Below, one piece after another: positions 54,321 to 62,837 of a stretch of 64,000 nt of DNA; positions within the stretch are counted from its first letter, which is position 1; each line of letters starts with the position of its first letter. The position numbers and the translations under genes are program-made. Source of the DNA: Azotobacter bryophylli (lineage in GTDB: Bacteria > Pseudomonadota > Gammaproteobacteria > Pseudomonadales > Pseudomonadaceae); contig NZ_JBHRSJ010000034.1 of NCBI RefSeq assembly GCF_042643485.1, forward strand, positions 62,001 through 126,000, in the 5' to 3' direction. The notes beneath the pieces are model-generated. The model was given only the letters and a program-made list of their open reading frames with translations. It searched no databases and had not been told where the DNA came from.

Positions 54321-55202
54321 TTGAATGTTTACAAAGTGAGAGTGTCCGATCAGAAGGGAAAGCCCATTGATCGGACAGATTTTGAAGAGGATACGAAAAG
54401 ACTAGCTCCCTGGTATGTCGATGGTCGAGACACGCAGTTTGCTGTGTGTCCGGCCTGTGATAATCCAATAGAGATCGTTGGGCTTTATCATTTGCCTCCG
54501 AATATCAACAACCCTTATGGGCGGCACTTTGCTAGGGATGTGGGTGGCTTGGCTAAGGCGAACGAAGAGGCAAGAGAGGACTGCCCTTATTTCAATCCCA
54601 GGCAGCATGACAAAGGGGCTCGGAAGAGAAGCGTCGATGGCGTTCCTAAAAAGATTCTTGAATTGCTAATTGATCAATTCGATCGGGTGATTTTCGCCAT
54701 TGAAGAGTGCACCGGACTGAAGCTTTCGGAAAACTTTATTATTTCAATGTTAGAGCGATATCGAGGCGAGAGGGGCTATCTGTACACCGGGGCAACGCTG
54801 ATGAATGTGCCCTGGATTTTTGCCTATATGTCGGATGGGCGCTCACTATATGGGCAATTAGTGGCAGGAAATCCGGAGCTAGTTAAGAGCCTCTCTGCTC
54901 TCGTACCCGGCGCGGATACTGATTCTGGGCGTCTTCTCAAGAAAGTCTTGCCTTCAGGTAAGAGTGCCTATATTACCCCAACAGTCTGTTTTCTCGATCA
55001 TCGAGTACGGCCTAAGGAGGATTCTGGGGTGCTCGAGACCATGATCATGGTCGTTACCGAGGGCGGGAAAGATATTTATCGTCAAGTGATTGAGTTCAAT
55101 TATCAGCACTTCAGTTGGCTAATAGGCCTGCCGGCAGATCATCCCAAGCGAAGGTTGGAGTTGGTTACTCTTGCAAAGCAGAGGTTAGGTGATTTGCTGT
55201 AA
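54321..55202 (+). CDS. hypothetical cargo protein with CPxC zinc-ribbon-like start (TTG start)
   Basis: A 293-aa protein I do not recognise. Residues 40-95 hold FAVCPACDNPIEIVGLYHLP ... GRHFARDVGG ... CPYFNP, a C-x2-C ... HFA ... C arrangement reminiscent of the zinc-ribbon preceding nuclease domains in CoiA-like proteins. The rest (DRVIFAIEECTGLKLSENFI, TPTVCFLDHRVRPKEDSG) is unassigned. The start is TTG at 54321 with GGAG ten bases upstream; the nearby ATG at 54325 is out of frame. GC is lower than in the ICE backbone, marking it as recent cargo. Confidence 0.6.
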   Translation: MNVYKVRVSDQKGKPIDRTDFEEDTKRLAPWYVDGRDTQFAVCPACDNPIEIVGLYHLPPNINNPYGRHFARDVGGLAKANEEAREDCPYFNPRQHDKGARKRSVDGVPKKILELLIDQFDRVIFAIEECTGLKLSENFIISMLERYRGERGYLYTGATLMNVPWIFAYMSDGRSLYGQLVAGNPELVKSLSALVPGADTDSGRLLKKVLPSGKSAYITPTVCFLDHRVRPKEDSGVLETMIMVVTEGGKDIYRQVIEFNYQHFSWLIGLPADHPKRRLELVTLAKQRLGDLL

Positions 55203-55484
55203 TTCTCTGATGGGGGTGTACTTGCTTCATCCCCTTTCCCTTTCCGCCAATAGGCGGCCCTTTCAGGTAAGGCACTTACCCTTGTGATCCATTCCATTCT
55301 CCCTTCCCATTCCTTTGGGCTCTGAGCCATTTTCCTTTTGTCTGTGGAAGTTATTGGGTTGTGTGGTTTTATTAAAACTGTAGCAACTTTATATGCGCTT
55401 TTATAGTTCGGATACTTGCGGGTAATAGTTGCTGGGTGTATAAGTAATATCAGAGTGGTATATTCTCTGGACTGGAGGCACCTC
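55203..55484. other. AT-rich noncoding spacer
   Basis: 282 bases of low GC between the cargo gene and the DUF3742 gene. No gene, repeat or hairpin of note was recognised; a promoter for DUF3742 is likely near its right end. Confidence 0.4.
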
Positions 55485-55883
55485 ATGAAAGGATCGAACG
55501 GCAACGAAAGTATGGCCCTGCGACTCGGTCGCGGGCTTGGTCGCATGGCGGCTCCGGTCGTGGCGATGGAGGTCCGTTTTTGGGGGCTGCTGGCCAAGGT
55601 CGGAGCACCACTGCCGCTGCTGAATCTGCTCAAGCGGATCGCTCGCCTAGCCGCTGTGGCAGCCATTGCCATGGCCTCCGTCCAATATCTGTTCCCCGTT
55701 CTGGTGTTCCTGTTTGCTCTGTATGCGGTTTGTGCTCTGTCAAGCTCATCTAATGAAGTTAAAAAGTCATCGCAGCCTAATGGTAATGCCCGAATCTATA
55801 TGAGTGCTGGGTTTGAGGAAGAGGGCTGGCGAGATGGTGTCTGGGGATATGGGTATTACGATAAAGATGGAGTGAAGTGGTAA
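55485..55883 (+). CDS. DUF3742 family ICE protein
   Basis: A 132-aa protein: basic N-terminus with repeated LGRGLGR, one long hydrophobic stretch LAAVAAIAMASVQYLFPVLVFLFALYAVCAL (residues about 65-95), and a C-terminal EEGWRDGVWGYGYYDKDGVKW. This layout matches DUF3742 membrane proteins that end the transfer module of many ICEs, convergent to TraG-N as here. TGGAGG precedes the ATG at 55485; upstream in-frame starts lack one. Its role in transfer is unknown. Confidence 0.75.
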   Translation: MKGSNGNESMALRLGRGLGRMAAPVVAMEVRFWGLLAKVGAPLPLLNLLKRIARLAAVAAIAMASVQYLFPVLVFLFALYAVCALSSSSNEVKKSSQPNGNARIYMSAGFEEEGWRDGVWGYGYYDKDGVKW

Positions 55884-55930
55884 GTGCCGGACTTTCCACC
55901 TCACTGTATATGTAGCGCCTAGCTATTTGG

Positions 55931-57517
55931 TCACGAATCTTTAATTCTTGAGCTGACCGCGCTGGTTACGCTGCTTTGCACTTGTTGCCCCGGAATACTG
56001 CTTGCCGATTGTGCTGATTTAGAACCGGCTCCGAGCCCTTCCAATACGCCACCAACGCGATGTCCCGCCCAGCTCAAGGCGGCCACCCAGAATGTCGGCA
56101 GAATCAGAAACATCGCCCCCATCACGTAGTTGAGCAACATATCCCCCTGCATATTACCCAGGCCGATGATCGGATCGAAGTTGGCATGGGGCGCCGTGTT
56201 GCCGATAGGCGAGGCGTTGCTCGCGTTGTAGATCCCGTTGCCATACAGCGCATCCATCACGGTGCTGTCCACCCAGCGGGCCAGCTGCAGCCAGAAGTCC
56301 ACGAAGATCAGCGCGAACTGGGCGAAGGTCAGCGTCATGGCCGTCTCCAAGCTGTAGGTGCCCAGTACCAAGACGAAGGGGATGCAGATGATCAGGGCCA
56401 TCTTCAGGAAGGCCATCGCCATCGGTGCCGCCTGACGCACGCTGTCCATCGCCGGGAAGTAGGCCATCGAGCCGACGGCCTGGCCGAGACCGGCGGCCAC
56501 CCGGGACAGGTCGCCATACACCGAGCTGCCGACTTGGCCGCCGTAGTCGGCGTACACCTGGCCCTGGGTCAGGAGCTGCTTCTTCGGCGAGACCAGATCG
56601 CGGATCACCGCATCGTTGACCTCGTCCTGGGACAGGAAGTGGGCCCACTTGGCCAACTGGGTCAGGGTATCGGGTTGCACCTGTTTCAGCAGACGATCTT
56701 GCAGCCCTATCCCGGCATCACTCCACCACTGTTTGCAGGTCGGGTAGCCGCCGCCGCCCGTGGTCTGGGCCAGGCCCGCATCCCGGGTAGCGTCATACGG
56801 CCAGGCCACCCGCGGGGTATGGGCGCGGAACCCGGAGAAGCCGTCGTCGTAGTAGCCGCTGGTGGTCAGGAAGAACTTCGAGCCGATCCAGCTGACGTCC
56901 GCGAGTTGCTCCCGGCTCAGGCTGGGCTGGGTCATGAACAGCTTAGCCCGGGCGCGGGCGTAGCAGTCGTTGGTGAAGTCGGCGACCTCCTGGGCGAGCA
57001 GGGGATCGCCGATGCGGTTGGCATTCACCTCCATGCGTAGCTGCTGCAGATCCAGGCCGCAGGGAATCGCCGCCACCGAGGCGGCCGTAACCGCTTTGGA
57101 CAGCGCGTGGACGAACATCCACCATAGCGGCACCTGGGCGCTCTGGCCGTTGAGCGTGCTGAAGGCAGTGCTCCAGCCGGTCTCGGCGGGCTTGGGCGAG
57201 CTGTACTGACACTGCTCGGAGCGGGTCCGGTCGTACTGGATCGTCGAGAAGCTGACCGTGCCGGCCGGGATGAGACCGAGCATGATGACCAGCATCCCCA
57301 CATAGAAGCGGTTCTCCACCCGGGCGAGGGCCAGCGCGCCCTTGTTGCCCTCGTCCGCGCCCTCGCCACGGGCCCGCAGCCATTCCTGGACGACGATCGC
57401 GAGGAACGGTGCCGCGAACAGGCCGCTGTCGCCGATCATGTTCCAGATGCTGCCATTGATCAGCCAGCCGACCAGGGTGAGGTAATACTCCAGGTAATCG
57501 TTGGTGAAGAGTTCCAT
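55931..57517 (-). CDS. conjugal transfer protein, TraG N-terminal domain type
   Basis: A 528-aa inner-membrane protein of the ICE mating apparatus. Hydrophobic segments lie at residues about 32-45, 72-90, 130-155, 373-390, 398-420 and 465-490; the region between is soluble, with CNDCYARARAKLF-like and QWWSDAGIG segments seen in TraG-N proteins. TraG-N proteins act in pilus assembly and mating-pair stabilisation. It is the last gene of the leftward transfer operon starting at the TIGR03757 gene and faces DUF3742. Confidence 0.85.
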   Translation of the reverse strand: MELFTNDYLEYYLTLVGWLINGSIWNMIGDSGLFAAPFLAIVVQEWLRARGEGADEGNKGALALARVENRFYVGMLVIMLGLIPAGTVSFSTIQYDRTRSEQCQYSSPKPAETGWSTAFSTLNGQSAQVPLWWMFVHALSKAVTAASVAAIPCGLDLQQLRMEVNANRIGDPLLAQEVADFTNDCYARARAKLFMTQPSLSREQLADVSWIGSKFFLTTSGYYDDGFSGFRAHTPRVAWPYDATRDAGLAQTTGGGGYPTCKQWWSDAGIGLQDRLLKQVQPDTLTQLAKWAHFLSQDEVNDAVIRDLVSPKKQLLTQGQVYADYGGQVGSSVYGDLSRVAAGLGQAVGSMAYFPAMDSVRQAAPMAMAFLKMALIICIPFVLVLGTYSLETAMTLTFAQFALIFVDFWLQLARWVDSTVMDALYGNGIYNASNASPIGNTAPHANFDPIIGLGNMQGDMLLNYVMGAMFLILPTFWVAALSWAGHRVGGVLEGLGAGSKSAQSASSIPGQQVQSSVTSAVSSRIKDS

Positions 57518-57527
57518 GGCAGGGGCC

Positions 57528-57914
57528 TCAGACGGTGCCGGCGTGGCGTAGCTCGAAGAGCAGGAGGGTCATAATCACCAGCAGCTCGCAGCGCCACAGC
57601 CGCCAAGCGTCGCGGTCGGGGTTCTGCCGGCGCAACCGGGTGCGGATCGGCCACCAGAGGGCGGCGAGGAGGCCGTACAGCGTCAGGCGCCAGGCCAGCA
57701 GCGCTCCGGCATGCAGGTCGGCCCAGCGGCGGTAGTGCTCCAGGTCGCCGAAGATCCGGGCGGCCAGCAGGGTTAGGCCGAGGGCTAGTCCTACGGTCAA
57801 CACAAACGGCCAGAGCAGTCGCCAGGCGATGCGCAGGCCGCGCCGGCCGTAGCCCAGCACACGGCGGGGCAGGGCGGCAGGGCGGGTGAGGGAAGTCGGG
57901 TGATCCATGGTCAT
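57528..57914 (-). CDS. small ICE membrane protein
   Basis: A 128-aa protein with two or three hydrophobic helices (WPFVLTVGLALGLTLLAARIF, LLAWRLTLYGLLAALWW, ELLVIMTLLLFEL) separated by Arg-rich loops. Its start at 57914 overlaps the preceding TIGR03755 stop (ATGA); an ATG two codons later (57908) is equally possible. Proteins of this size occupy the same place between TIGR03755 and TraG-N in related ICEs. Function unknown. Confidence 0.7.
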   Translation of the reverse strand: MTMDHPTSLTRPAALPRRVLGYGRRGLRIAWRLLWPFVLTVGLALGLTLLAARIFGDLEHYRRWADLHAGALLAWRLTLYGLLAALWWPIRTRLRRQNPDRDAWRLWRCELLVIMTLLLFELRHAGTV

Positions 57915-59269
57915 TGGCTCTGGTTGGTTTTCTCGATGCGATCGAGGCGGTTGGGCAGCGGGTCGCCCTGGAACACGCCTTTGGAGGCGCTGCGGCGGGC
58001 GCCGGCGCGCTCGAGGATTGAGGTGGGCGAGTTACTGGCCAGGGAGCGGCGCAACTCCAGCTCGGTGCGCAGGTTGTCGATCTGCTGCTGCAGGTGGTCG
58101 TTTTGGGTGCTGATCGTCTGCTGGGCGACGTCGTTGACCGCCACGTTGGGCTCCTGGCTACCGGCCAGCATCGTGCGCTGCAGGAGCAGGGCCTTGCCCA
58201 GCACGTCTGAGAGCGCCACCTCGGAGGCCAGACGCTTGGCCAGGATGTCCTGGTCGTGCTCGGTGCGCAGGGCCTCCACCACGCCACGGGTGACGGGCAG
58301 CGATTCGCTGCTGGCGGTGGCCAGGTTCTCCGGAGTCAGCGGTTTGCTGCCGGCGATGAGCTGCTGCAGGGCCTGGAGCTTGGCGTCGTAGGTCTCCTGG
58401 ATGATCGGCGTCAGCCCGGCCCCGGCGCTCGTGACGGTCTTCTGGCAACTGTTGCAGGTCTGCTGCTGTTGCTCGCCGAGCACCCGGGTGGCGAAGCTCG
58501 AAGCCGCCTGCGGCGTCGGCCAGGTGCTGCAGACCATGCCGCCGTTGCACGAGGCGCCGCCGGTCGAGCCGGTATCGGTCGGTGCGCGCCCGGTGAGCAG
58601 GTTGTAGCCGGCCCGGGTGACGTCGCCGACGACCCGGATGGGCGGCTGGCCGACGCCACCGGCGCGTTGGCCGCCGACCCAGGTCACCCCGTTGTCGTTG
58701 CCGTCCGCCTCGGCCTGGGCCACGGCGGAAACCGCGTCCGTGCTGCTGGTGAGCGCCTGGGTCATGGCCTCGCCCTCGGCCAGCTTGTTCCAGCCGGTCT
58801 TGCCGCGGGTGACGTCGATCATCTTGTCGGCGATGGCCCGGCAGGTGGTCTTGGAGCGGTCGAAGTCCAGCCGTGCCTGCAGGATGCCGTTGGTGATGAG
58901 GTTGTAGAGCGCCGGGTTGGAGCGCTGCAGGATGAGCCCGGGTAGCGAGGCGACCGCGCTGGTGGCGTTGGTCAGCACGCTGGACATGATTGTCTGGAAG
59001 CCCGAGGTCGCGCCGTTGAGCTGGTTCTGCAGGGTGTTGGTCAGGCTCATGTTTCCGCAGACCAGGTTGTTGTTCCAGCCGCCGCCGATGGCGATGCTGT
59101 CCATGTTGCCGGCACTGCCCATGGTCACGGCGTTGCCGCCACCGATGCTGTAGAGCACGTCGTCGCCGATGACGCTGCCCTGCTTTTCCAACTGGAGGGA
59201 ATCGGCGGCCGTGGCCAGGGTACTGCTCAGGCCGACGACGAGGCCGACCGCTCGGGTGATGCGTTTCAT
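57911..59269 (-). CDS. integrating conjugative element protein, TIGR03755 (PFL_4711) family
   Basis: A 452-aa exported protein with a signal peptide (MKRITRAVGLVVGLSSTLATAAD). Conserved strings LYSIGGGNAVTMGSAGNMDSIAIGGGWNNNLVCGNMSLTNTLQNQL and CNSCQKTVTSAGAGLTPIIQETYDAKLQ match the TIGR03755 family, a periplasmic component of GI-type type IV secretion systems resembling TraH. A C-terminal coiled coil (QNDHLQQQIDNLRTELELRRSL) is present. The ATG at 59269 is chosen because the signal peptide starts there. Confidence 0.88.
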   Translation of the reverse strand: MKRITRAVGLVVGLSSTLATAADSLQLEKQGSVIGDDVLYSIGGGNAVTMGSAGNMDSIAIGGGWNNNLVCGNMSLTNTLQNQLNGATSGFQTIMSSVLTNATSAVASLPGLILQRSNPALYNLITNGILQARLDFDRSKTTCRAIADKMIDVTRGKTGWNKLAEGEAMTQALTSSTDAVSAVAQAEADGNDNGVTWVGGQRAGGVGQPPIRVVGDVTRAGYNLLTGRAPTDTGSTGGASCNGGMVCSTWPTPQAASSFATRVLGEQQQQTCNSCQKTVTSAGAGLTPIIQETYDAKLQALQQLIAGSKPLTPENLATASSESLPVTRGVVEALRTEHDQDILAKRLASEVALSDVLGKALLLQRTMLAGSQEPNVAVNDVAQQTISTQNDHLQQQIDNLRTELELRRSLASNSPTSILERAGARRSASKGVFQGDPLPNRLDRIEKTNQSQ

Positions 59270-59291
59270 GGAGTGCTCCTGTCGGGGGAGG

Positions 59292-60215
59292 TCATTGGAA
59301 GTCGGTGCTGCCGAGGAAGGTCTGGCCGACCCGCTTACAGCAGGCATAGGGGCGCCAAAGCGCCCAGGCATAGCTACCGTCCGGGGACTCGGCGTGCGAC
59401 TCCCGTTCGGGAAAGACGGCGCAGGACTGGCTGAGCTCCGGGCTGAGTCGCTGCCACTGGCCGGTCGAGGCGTCGCTCTCCTTCAGCGCCCCGGCCGGCC
59501 AATAGCCGTCCTTGGCCTTGGCCAGCAGCGAACGGTAGACGTGGGGCTGTCCCGAGCGGGTGGTGATGTCGCCGGCTCGTTGGGCGATCACCGCGGCGGT
59601 CTTGTAGTCGTCGGCCTGATGCAGCGAGCCGCTGCGCGGGTAGAGGTTGCCCCACAGGTTGCCGGACAGCGTGCTGCCGATCTCGCGCCGCCCCGGGATC
59701 AGGGATTCCGGATAGACCATCTCCGGCAGGCCGTAACGCCAGGCCAGGACATCGAGGTTGCTGAGGAAGTAGGGAACGAAGGGCGTGGACGCCCCCGGGC
59801 AGGCATAGCCGAAGGAGCGGGCGAATTGGCGGAAGAGCGCCGCGCCGGGATGGCCGATGACGTCGGCCTCCTTGAACTTGGCGAGGTTGTTTTCCCCGAC
59901 GTGGTTGGTCGTGCCGTCCCCGCCGGCCTGGGCCAGCGGCGTCGGCAGCCCCAGGACGGACATCTCGCTCCAGGGATTGTCGCCGGTGTTCGCATAGCTC
60001 GAGACGACGGCATCGGGCACGTAGTGCCGGACCTTAACCGAGGTCTTGACCGAGCAGCCGAACGGGGTGCAGAGCAGCCAGTAGCAGATCCCGACGATGC
60101 GGTACTGCAGGCAGTCCGGCGCCATCACCGAGGCGGTGATCGCCGCGGTATTGGTGCCGGCGGCTGCCGGCAGGGCGACGGCGAGCAGCGCCGCGGCCAG
60201 CGGACGTCGGGTCAT
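59292..60215 (-). CDS. integrating conjugative element protein, TIGR03756 (TraU-like) family
   Basis: A 307-aa exported protein with signal peptide MTRRPLAAALLAVALPAAAG. Features of the TraU family: CLQYRIVGICYWLLCTPFGCSVKTSVKVRHYVPDAVVSSY, FARSFGYACPGASTPFVPYF and a Cys-rich end (ACCKRVG). TraU-type proteins are periplasmic and needed for DNA transfer. The start overlaps the TIGR03757 stop in ATGA, so the two are coupled. Confidence 0.88.
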   Translation of the reverse strand: MTRRPLAAALLAVALPAAAGTNTAAITASVMAPDCLQYRIVGICYWLLCTPFGCSVKTSVKVRHYVPDAVVSSYANTGDNPWSEMSVLGLPTPLAQAGGDGTTNHVGENNLAKFKEADVIGHPGAALFRQFARSFGYACPGASTPFVPYFLSNLDVLAWRYGLPEMVYPESLIPGRREIGSTLSGNLWGNLYPRSGSLHQADDYKTAAVIAQRAGDITTRSGQPHVYRSLLAKAKDGYWPAGALKESDASTGQWQRLSPELSQSCAVFPERESHAESPDGSYAWALWRPYACCKRVGQTFLGSTDFQ

Positions 60216-60673
60216 GGCCGCCCCTCCCGCTGCCGATATTCGTCGATGCGGGCCAGGGCCTGGTTCACGTCGGTCTCGCCATAGACCACGTAGCGGCGAT
60301 CGACCACGACCGCCGGCAGCTTCTGCACCCCGACGCTCCAAGCTTCGACCAGGCCCTGCTGGGCGGTGGCCAACTCCTGTCCCCAGCGGGCGCCGTCAGA
60401 TCCCTGCAGGCGCTGCCGGAGGGCCAGCGCGGCCTGCGCCGGATCGGTCGGCAGCCCGGCGGACAGCTTCGCCTCGAGGCGCTCGCCGGCATCCAGCTGG
60501 ATCAGCCGAACGCCCGGGGGCAGCGACAGGGGATGGGCGCTATCGGTGATCGCCCAGGCCTCGGCGCGGGCCGAAGCCACGGTGCTAGCCTGGATCAGGA
60601 GCAGCAGGGGCATAAACAGAAGGATCCGGCGGGGCCGGGTCGGTGGGCGAAGGGCGGGGCGTCGAGAGGGCAT
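60212..60673 (-). CDS. integrating conjugative element protein, TIGR03757 family
   Basis: A 153-aa exported protein: signal peptide region RRILLFMPLLLLIQASTVASARAEA, then ITDSAHPLSL, LIQLDAGERLEAKLSAGLPTDPAQAALALRQRL and the TrbC-like end WSVGVQKLPAVVVDRRYVVYGETDVNQALARIDEY, typical of TIGR03757, a small thioredoxin-fold component of the transfer machine. It is the first gene of the leftward transfer operon; an IS element lies about 150 bases upstream, possibly separating it from its promoter. Confidence 0.85.
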   Translation of the reverse strand: MPSRRPALRPPTRPRRILLFMPLLLLIQASTVASARAEAWAITDSAHPLSLPPGVRLIQLDAGERLEAKLSAGLPTDPAQAALALRQRLQGSDGARWGQELATAQQGLVEAWSVGVQKLPAVVVDRRYVVYGETDVNQALARIDEYRQREGRP

Positions 60674-60830
60674 GGGCAGTACCTGAAGGCGGAGTCCGGT
60701 ACAGCACAGCGGATTGCGGCGGGGGCGTCAGCAGGAAACCCTAATTGGGTCGGAAAGGATTAATGGAGCGGAGGGCGGGGAGGCGGACCTGTCGGTTCCA
60801 TACGGTGTGACCGGCAAGTTCCGACCCAGA

Positions 60831-60842
60831 CTGTGTGAAAAC
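60831..60842 (+). repeat. left inverted repeat core of the IS
   Basis: CTGTGTGAAAAC, matched by its reverse complement at 62448-62459. Confidence 0.75.
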
Positions 60843-60889
60843 GCCGGTCTCGCCTAGAGTTGCTGAAGCGACGTCAGCGGGGGCGACGT

Positions 60890-62298
60890 ATGAAGCGATT
60901 CATCGAGGAAGCGAGCCGGACCCAAGTCAGCTTGTTGCCTGAGTGCCTGGATGACTTCATCACCGAAGACAACCCAATCCGGGTCGTCGAAGCCTTCGTC
61001 GAACAACTCGACCTTACGGCGCTGGAGTTCGACGGAGTGATCCCAGCGGCAACCGGTCGGCCGTCCTACCACCCTGCAGTACTGCTGAAGATCTACCTCT
61101 ACGGTTACCTCAATCGCATCCAGTCCAGCCGGCGCCTGGAGCGCGAATGTCAGCGCAACCTTGAGTTGATGTGGCTGTCCGGACGACTCGCGCCGGACTT
61201 CAAAACCATCGCCGATTTCCGTCGTGACAACGGCAAGGCCATTCGCAATGTTTGCCGGCAGTTCGTCGTGCTCTGCCGCCAGCTCGATCTGTTCTCCCAG
61301 TCGCTGGTGGCCATCGANNNNNNNNNNGTCAACAACCGTGATCGCAACTTCACCCAGGCCAAACTCCGCGCCCGCATGGAGCAAATCGAAAAAAGCATCG
61401 ACCGTTATCTGGCAGCGATGGATACCACTGACCGGACGCAGTCCGATGTCGCTGAGGCCAAGACCAGCCGCCTTCAGGACAAAATCGAGAAGCTCCGGCA
61501 GCAGATGCAAGCGCTCAAGGAGATGGAGCAGCAGCTACGTGAAGCGCCGGATGGACAGGTGTCATTGACCGATCCGGATGCGCGCTCCATGGCCACCAGT
61601 GGAAAAGGCACCGGCACGGTTGGCTACAACGTGCAGACTGCGGTCGATACCCGGCATCACCTGATCGTCGCTCACGAAGTCACTAACGTCGGTCATGACC
61701 GCATGGCGCTAGCCGCAGTGGCCGAGCAGGCACGCGAAGCGACCGGAGCTGAAAGTCTCACCGTCGTTGCCGACCGTGGCTACTTCAGCGGGCTGGAAAT
61801 CCTGGCCTGCGAGCAGGCCGGCATCACGCCCTTCGTACCCAAGCCGATGACCTCAAGCAGCAAGGCCGAAGGGCGCTTCGGCAAGCAGGACTTCGTCTAC
61901 CTCCCGGCTGATGACGAGTACCGCTGTCCCGCTGGCCAGCGTGCGATCAAGCGTTTCTCGACAGTGGAGGACGGCCTCGAGTTGAATGCTTACTGGAGTT
62001 CTGCGTGTCCGCGCTGCCCAATAGCAGTTATCGGAGACTCAAGCGCTGGCGACACGAGGCGGTACTGGAGGCCATGCAGCAGCGGCTGGACCGTCAGCCG
62101 GAGATGATGCGCGTGCGCCGCCAGACCGTGGAGCACCCGTTTGGCACGCTCAAGCACTGGATGGGCGCGACGCACTTCCTGACCAAAACGCTGCCTCGGG
62201 TGAGCACGGAGATGAGTCTCCATGTGCTCGCCTACAACCTCAAACGGCTGATGAACATCTTTGGCATCCGTGGTGCGGTAGAGGCCCTGCGGGCCTGA
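60890..62298 (+). pseudogene. IS1182-type transposase, interrupted by N gap and frameshift
   Basis: The frame from 60890 reads MKRFIEEASRTQVSLLPECL ... TGRPSYHPAVLLKIYLYGYLNRIQSSRRLE ... LSGRLAPDFKTIADFRRDN, then the N gap, then VNNRDRNFT ... SKGTGTVGYNVQTAVD ... VADRGYFSG, all IS1182-like. After CPRCPI near 62022 the frame shifts, and the rest (NYRRLKRW-like, then TVEHPFGTLKHWMGATHFLTK) continues in the frame of 62005-62298. The first catalytic aspartate (expected in a DGSKF motif) falls in the N gap. Either a decayed copy or a mis-assembled repeat. Confidence 0.8.
61318..61327. other. 10-base N gap
   Basis: Ten undetermined bases inside the transposase. From related proteins about 19 bases would be expected between VAI and VNNRDRN, so the gap may be shorter than the missing sequence by nine bases, which keeps the reading frame. 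Confidence 0.9.
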
Positions 62299-62447
62299 GG
62301 CGGCCCATTTTGACTCGTTCCCCCGCCTCAGGATGCCGTAGATGGCGCCAGGCGGCTCAGGTAGCGGTCTGCACCGAGCTGCCGTGCCTAAACCTCACCC
62401 GACCTCGGGTCAAAGGCTGCCTGTAGCTCTGGTGTTAGCACTTCGCT

Positions 62448-62459
62448 GTTTTCACACAG
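62448..62459 (-). repeat. right inverted repeat core of the IS
   Basis: GTTTTCACACAG, the reverse complement of the left repeat core at 60831-60842. Confidence 0.75.
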
Positions 62460-62464
62460 CCTGG

Positions 62465-62837
62465 CCCCAAAGCGGACGTCCAATCAGCGACAAACGACTA
62501 GTTGAGCGCGACGCAATGCGGAGTCTGTGAGATCTCCAGAAGTGCGGCTCGCTTGATCGAAGATAGCGGACCTGGACTAAGAGCTGATGCTTGATCGGGA
62601 GCGATCATGGTGGCAGAGAACGTCCCTTCTCGCTCTCCACATCCAGAGAATCCGGAAGCCTGATAGCCCCCATTTCCAGTTATCCGAAAGAATCCGAGCG
62701 GCGCTACCGCTGAATGGATAGCATTGAGCCACCAAGGATTATGACCAGCTGCGTCTCAGACTGACAACGCTTCTCATCATCAAGGATGTGACCCTCAAAC
62801 AGAGTCCGCGGTAATCACTGTTTTTAAGGAAAAAGAG
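62465..62837. other. intergenic region between the IS and the kinase-like gene
   Basis: 373 bases without a supported gene. GC falls along it towards the next gene. A promoter for the kinase-like gene is expected in the last 100 bases, where TTTTTAAGGAAAAAGAG forms an AT-rich leader, but I could not define it. Confidence 0.4.

Larger units (their letters stand above)
60826..62464 (+). mobile_element. IS1182-family insertion sequence
   Basis: About 1.64 kb bounded by imperfect inverted repeats whose common core is CTGTGTGAAAAC (left 60831-60842; right, reversed, 62448-62459), extended outward by CCAGA/CCAGG. It encodes one transposase of the IS1182 type. Exact ends and target duplication could not be fixed by eye. 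The copy carries a 10-N gap and a frameshift, so as written it is inactive. It lies between the TIGR03757 operon and the kinase-like gene. Confidence 0.8.

Noticed and set aside
62342..62530. 62-codon frame spanning the right IS end
   Set aside because: It crosses the inverted repeat and has no family features.
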